In this document: positions 5,451 through 8,016 of the stretch, piece by piece | Layout: the number at the start of each line of letters is the position of its first letter | How positions within the stretch are numbered: the stretch's first letter is position 1 | DNA from: an uncultured Thermoproteales archaeon | GTDB lineage: Archaea > Thermoproteota > Thermoprotei > Thermoproteales > Thermoproteaceae | DNA length: 8,016 bases | Direction: 5' to 3' | NCBI GenBank assembly: GCA_946480885.1 | Contig: CAMLLK010000028.1 | Location: 1-8,016, forward strand | The notes under the pieces: model-generated | The model's database searches: none | Seen by the model: the letters and a program-made list of their open reading frames with translations, nothing else | Told to the model about the DNA's origin: nothing | Position numbers and translations under genes: made by a program

Positions 5451-6308
5451 ATGGACATCCTCTATTTTCTAAACGCTTTAGATATAGCGTATGAATTAAA
5501 AGACTTGGGAGAGTTGAAACAGATAGAGGAGAGAGTCTTCCCCGATGGAGAAGTCATAGTACGCCTGCCAGATGTGGGTAAAGAGGCGGTAGTAGTGGCC
5601 AGACTCTACCCAGCAGTAAACGACAACTTAGTAAAACTCATACTCACGCTAGACGCTCTCAACGACCTCGGCGTTGGGAAAGTGACATTAGTTATTCCAT
5701 ATATGCCGTACGCTAGACAAGACCGACGGTTTAGGCCAGGGGAGCCTATAAGCGCAAAGACTATACTTAAACTACTGAGCCACTACTCAGTGGCTAATAT
5801 CATAACTATAGATCTACACAAACCCCACGTGGTTGAATACACCACAATGATTAAAGTTATGAATATCTACCCAGCGGCTGAGTTTATAAAAACAATCTCA
5901 GAGATAGACGTCGTACTTAGCCCAGACTTCGGCTCTATACATAGGGCAAGAGCAATCGCAGAGGTTGTAAAAAAGCCTTATACATTTTTTGAAAAATATA
6001 GAGACAGAGAAAGCGGAGTCGTTACACTAGTCCCTAGGATAGATGTAGAGCTCAGAGGCAAGAAAGTGCTTTTAGTAGACGATATTTTATCTACAGGCGG
6101 CACTTTAGTAGAGGCGTGCGGGGCCGCCCGTAGATTAGGCGCAGACGTAGTGTACGCAGCAGTGACTCATTGCCAAATGTTAAAAGACGCCAAGGAAAAA
6201 ATTAAAAGCTGTATAGATAGACTAGTCTGTACAGACACTGTATTAAACGAATATGCAGAGGTGAAAACGGCGCCACTTATTAGAAAAGAACTTGAGAGGT
6301 TGTTATAG
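5451..6308 (+). CDS. prs: Ribose-phosphate pyrophosphokinase (PRPP synthetase)
   Basis: The enzyme transfers pyrophosphate from ATP to ribose 5-phosphate, making PRPP for purine, pyrimidine, histidine and tryptophan synthesis. The N-terminal domain has FPDGEV (30-35) and the ATP-binding flexible region PYARQDRRF (86-94). DLHKP at 121-125 is the metal-site DLH motif. PDFGSIHRA (158-166) precedes the catalytic loop KYRDR (182-186, K182 and R184 in place of the K-x-R pair). The PRPP-binding loop is [12 protein letters not shown] (207-218). The 285-aa length, shorter than the ~310-320 aa of bacterial class I enzymes, is typical of archaeal PRPP synthetases. The ATG at 5451 matches the usual family start. 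The stop TAG at 6306-6308 overlaps the end of the opposing deacetylase-like gene by 6 nt. Confidence 0.96.
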   Translation: MDILYFLNALDIAYELKDLGELKQIEERVFPDGEVIVRLPDVGKEAVVVARLYPAVNDNLVKLILTLDALNDLGVGKVTLVIPYMPYARQDRRFRPGEPISAKTILKLLSHYSVANIITIDLHKPHVVEYTTMIKVMNIYPAAEFIKTISEIDVVLSPDFGSIHRARAIAEVVKKPYTFFEKYRDRESGVVTLVPRIDVELRGKKVLLVDDILSTGGTLVEACGAARRLGADVVYAAVTHCQMLKDAKEKIKSCIDRLVCTDTVLNEYAEVKTAPLIRKELERLL

Positions 6309-7313
6309 CATCCAGAACCTACCCACGTGTCTCTTCACTTCGCTCACCATAGACTCGGCTCTTTTTAACACATGAGGCTGCGTAGTGGTCTGGCTCTCTC
6401 CAGGCGTGAACACTCCTCTATCCACAAGCTTTATCAAGGCGTAGGTGCCCTTCTTAATAACCTCGCGGTTGTACCCCCCCTCTAACACCACTACGAGGGG
6501 GATTTGAAGCTTCAGAAGAGAGTCGAAGACATATAAATAACTCTTTAACGAAAGCTCAAGCTGCGCCAGGGGGTCTTCTCTATGGGCGTCCCACCCCAGC
6601 GACACTATCACAAGCCCCGGGGCGTATTGTCTCACTATAGGCACCACGACGTCTTCAAAAACTTTTATATACACGTCGTCTCCCGTGTGGGGAGGCAGTG
6701 GGATATTTACATTATAGCCCTCGCCTCTGCCGCGACCTACTTCGTCTGGGAAGCCGGTGCCGGGGTATAGAGTGTTGGGGTCTTGGTGTATAGATATGTA
6801 TAGTAAGTCTCTGTCGTATAGAATCTCTTGTGTGCCGTTGCCGTGGTGTACGTCAATGTCTAAAACTGCTACACCCTCTCCTCTATACAACGCCGCAATG
6901 GCGGCAGTGTTAAAAATACAAAAGCCTTGTGTAGGGGCTGTCAACGCCCTGCCGGCGACCCCGGCGTGGTGGCCGGGAGGCCTCGACGCTATTAAAGCAG
7001 TCTGTTTTTTATCCACGGCCTCTACTGCGGCTGAGACGGCTGTAGAGGCGGCGTCGCACGTGCCTTTTGATACATACGTATCTCCGTCTACGACGGCGGC
7101 TTCTTCTCTACACAACTTCTTTATGTAGTCTATGTATGAGGCGTCGTGTGCCAGCGCTATGAGGCTCCAAACGTCGTCTCTTAGCCTAGGCTCCACCACC
7201 ACGCCCCCCGCCTCTTCTACGCCTTTGAGTAAAAAGTCTAGTCTATCAGGCGCCTCGGGGTGGCGGTAGGGGGGTATGTGTAGTTTAAACACTGACGTGT
7301 AGTAGACTAACAT
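6303..7313 (-). CDS. Histone deacetylase superfamily zinc amidohydrolase
   Basis: This is an arginase-fold, zinc-dependent deacetylase of the HDAC/AcuC/acetylpolyamine amidohydrolase superfamily. All catalytic features are present: the paired histidines in RPPGHHAG (H115, H116), the zinc ligands D154 and H156 in [12 protein letters not shown] and D242 in [14 protein letters not shown], and the transition-state tyrosine Y281 in LEGGYN. The N-terminus HPEAPDRL (18-25) and [12 protein letters not shown] (130-141) are also typical. Length 336 aa is normal. The substrate cannot be read from sequence: acetylated protein lysines, polyamines or other amides are possible, and Pyrobaculum-type organisms are generally reported to lack histones and to use Alba and other small chromatin proteins. 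The ATG at 7313 is backed by an A/T box about 27 nt upstream. It converges on prs (6-nt overlap) and diverges from a small charged-protein gene. Confidence 0.92.
   Translation of the reverse strand: MLVYYTSVFKLHIPPYRHPEAPDRLDFLLKGVEEAGGVVVEPRLRDDVWSLIALAHDASYIDYIKKLCREEAAVVDGDTYVSKGTCDAASTAVSAAVEAVDKKQTALIASRPPGHHAGVAGRALTAPTQGFCIFNTAAIAALYRGEGVAVLDIDVHHGNGTQEILYDRDLLYISIHQDPNTLYPGTGFPDEVGRGRGEGYNVNIPLPPHTGDDVYIKVFEDVVVPIVRQYAPGLVIVSLGWDAHREDPLAQLELSLKSYLYVFDSLLKLQIPLVVVLEGGYNREVIKKGTYALIKLVDRGVFTPGESQTTTQPHVLKRAESMVSEVKRHVGRFWML
6361..6368 (+). terminator. Possible prs terminator inside the opposing gene
   Basis: TTTTTAAC on the plus strand lies about 53 nt after the prs stop, within the 3' part of the deacetylase-like gene. 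It is the first T-run of five or more downstream of prs and could end its transcript. Because it is also inside coding sequence it may be chance, so confidence is low. Confidence 0.25.
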
Positions 7314-7330
7314 AGAGAAGTATAAGAACA

Positions 7331-7340
7331 GACATATATT
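7331..7340 (-). promoter_or_regulatory. Promoter A-box of the deacetylase-like gene
   Basis: On the minus strand AATATATGTC (7340-7331) begins 27 nt before the ATG at 7313, matching the spacing of the other presumed leaderless promoters here. The 57-bp gap to the divergent ATG at 7371 also holds TATTTATA (7350-7357) on the plus strand. That box is only about 21 nt before 7371, so which element drives the small gene is unclear. Confidence 0.45.
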
Positions 7341-7370
7341 CTTTAGCTGTATTTATAGATATATTAAGAC

Positions 7371-7553
7371 ATGTCGATTTTAAAAAGAAAAAAGAAAGAA
7401 GAAGGAGAAGACGAACTTGAAAAAATTTCAACACAGCTTAAAGAAGAGCCGGATGAGAAAGACGTCGTCGTGACTATACAAATAGCAGGTCTTAAAGAAC
7501 TTGTCAAAGCTGTTGAACAACTTACAGACGCTTTGAAAAAGTGTAGTGAATAG
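7371..7553 (+). CDS. Small highly charged hypothetical protein, 60 aa
   Basis: The function is not recognised. The N-terminus is strongly basic then acidic (KRKKKEEGEDELEK, 5-18). A linker rich in E, K and D follows (to about 31), then a short strand VVVTIQI (32-38) and an amphipathic helix of about 20 residues (41-57, with V45, V48, L51 and L55 spaced as a hydrophobic face), ending KKCSE with one cysteine. This layout suggests a small self-associating or partner-binding protein, which is inference only. No membrane span or signal is present. Reality as a gene is supported by an upstream A/T-rich promoter region, a T6 terminator right after the stop, and lack of a better ORF in the interval. 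It is divergent from the deacetylase-like gene, and its last 32 nt overlap the end of the creatininase-family gene. Confidence 0.7.
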   Translation: MSILKRKKKEEGEDELEKISTQLKEEPDEKDVVVTIQIAGLKELVKAVEQLTDALKKCSE

Positions 7554-8016
7554 TTAGGAATTTTTTAACATCTTCTAATATCTTCTCTAAGGCTTTTGAT
7601 AATTTCTCATAGCCTTTCTCTATATCTATTTCAGAAGGCTTTAGACAACCCACTACGCCGCTTTTTGAGAAATAGTGCACAGGCGCTTTTCCGAAGAGAG
7701 AGACGTCGCCTTCGCAAATCTCAGCCACTTCACCCACTAGCCGGCCCCCCGTGGCTAGGTATATATTAGTCTCGTCTGTACCTGCGTGGTCTCTAGCCTT
7801 TAGATAACTCCATATGTTAATTGAGTAGGCGCTGGGGCCGCGTTGGTTGTTTACTTCATGCTCTACGACTTTTACAGCATCTACAACGCCGCCGTGTCCT
7901 ATAACTATTATCAACACGCCGCATTTCTCCACGGCGGAGGTAACTACTTCCTCTAGGTATTGTATAAAGACTCTACAGCTCACAGATATTGTATTTTTAA
8001 ACCCGCTGTGTTCTCT
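7522..8016 (-). CDS. Creatininase-superfamily amidohydrolase, 5' end beyond window (ArfB-like?)
   Basis: The reading frame stays open from the stop at 7522 to the window edge, giving 164 visible residues. Numbered from the edge, the first residues REHSGFKNTIS fit the family pattern E-H-x-x-F-P-G-T-I-S, so the gene continues beyond the edge and the GTG at 7983 is an internal valine. Further family motifs are GHGG (40-43), D-H-A-G-x-x-E-T (76-83), GVVG (120-123) and EKG (133-135). The superfamily contains creatininase, the riboflavin/F420 precursor deformylase ArfB and MftE. In an archaeon that needs riboflavin, ArfB (deformylation of the formylaminopyrimidine made after GTP cleavage) is the likeliest role, but this is inference. 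Departures from consensus are V44 where GHGGN has asparagine and N84 where E-T-S has serine. About 70-80 N-terminal residues, including the first metal ligands, lie outside the window. Confidence 0.8.
   Translation of the reverse strand, partial: REHSGFKNTISVSCRVFIQYLEEVVTSAVEKCGVLIIVIGHGGVVDAVKVVEHEVNNQRGPSAYSINIWSYLKARDHAGTDETNIYLATGGRLVGEVAEICEGDVSLFGKAPVHYFSKSGVVGCLKPSEIDIEKGYEKLSKALEKILEDVKKFLTIHYTFSKRL
7561..7568 (+). terminator. T-tract terminator of the 60-aa gene
   Basis: Six T residues (7561-7566) begin 8 nt after the stop of the plus-strand gene and are followed by AAC. A T-run after the stop is the usual archaeal intrinsic termination signal. It lies inside the coding sequence of the opposing creatininase-family gene, where it encodes a lysine/phenylalanine stretch. 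Confidence 0.45.

Noticed and set aside
6582..7128. Plus-strand ORFs of 62 and 123 aa opposite the deacetylase-like gene
   Set aside because: They are antisense shadows of a fully conserved enzyme, with no family resemblance and no promoter of their own.
7992..8001. TATA-like TTTAAAAATA (minus strand) as promoter for a gene starting at GTG 7983
   Set aside because: It lies only about 13 nt from that GTG and falls within codons encoding G-F-K-N-T, part of the conserved creatininase N-terminal motif. The gene continues upstream.

Overview
The window looks like a piece of a hyperthermophilic crenarchaeal genome, most likely Thermoproteales and probably Pyrobaculum or a close relative. The genus is inferred from style and family content, not from any marker gene. 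The supporting signs are very short intergenic gaps (26-57 nt), T-rich A-boxes about 27 nt upstream of start codons (the leaderless arrangement), GTG starts, heavy AGA/AGG/ATA codon use, and archaeal versions of AsnRS, Fap7/AK6 kinase, Sua5 and PRPP synthetase. No rRNA, tRNA, CRISPR array or mobile element was found.

The first 50 bases are not biological. They are the tail of an Illumina P7 adapter, an 8-nt index and the read-2 adapter sequence, so this is a raw contig end and the gene behind it is cut artificially. Real sequence starts at base 51 with the last 85 residues of a DUF354 glycosyltransferase-like protein. A 126-aa unrecognised protein (341-721, +) follows under its own promoter.

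A four-gene minus-strand operon fills 3582 to 699, with every junction overlapping. In transcription order it holds a beta-hydroxyacid dehydrogenase-like protein, an 83-aa single-span membrane protein, asparaginyl-tRNA synthetase, and an AK6/Fap7-type kinase. Divergent from it, with only 44 bp between start codons, the plus strand carries Sua5 (threonylcarbamoyl-AMP synthase for tRNA t6A), a class I methyltransferase that overlaps the sua5 end, and PRPP synthetase with its own promoter. A histone-deacetylase-superfamily amidohydrolase (7313-6303, -) converges on prs and diverges from a small charged 60-aa protein (7371-7553, +). The window ends inside a minus-strand creatininase-superfamily gene that runs off the right edge and is probably a riboflavin/F420-pathway deformylase relative.

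The middle of the window has a translation theme: tRNA charging (AsnRS), ribosome maturation (AK6/Fap7) and tRNA modification (Sua5). PRPP synthetase feeds nucleotide synthesis. Architecture is extremely compact. All three convergent gene pairs overlap at their 3' ends, one divergent pair appears to share one near-symmetric TATA element, and the methyltransferase seems to have a leaderless promoter inside the end of sua5. I see no defence system, toxin pair or other clearly new multi-gene system. The most useful observations are the adapter artefact, the mis-startable edge gene, altered active-site motifs in the dehydrogenase, and the promoter layout.
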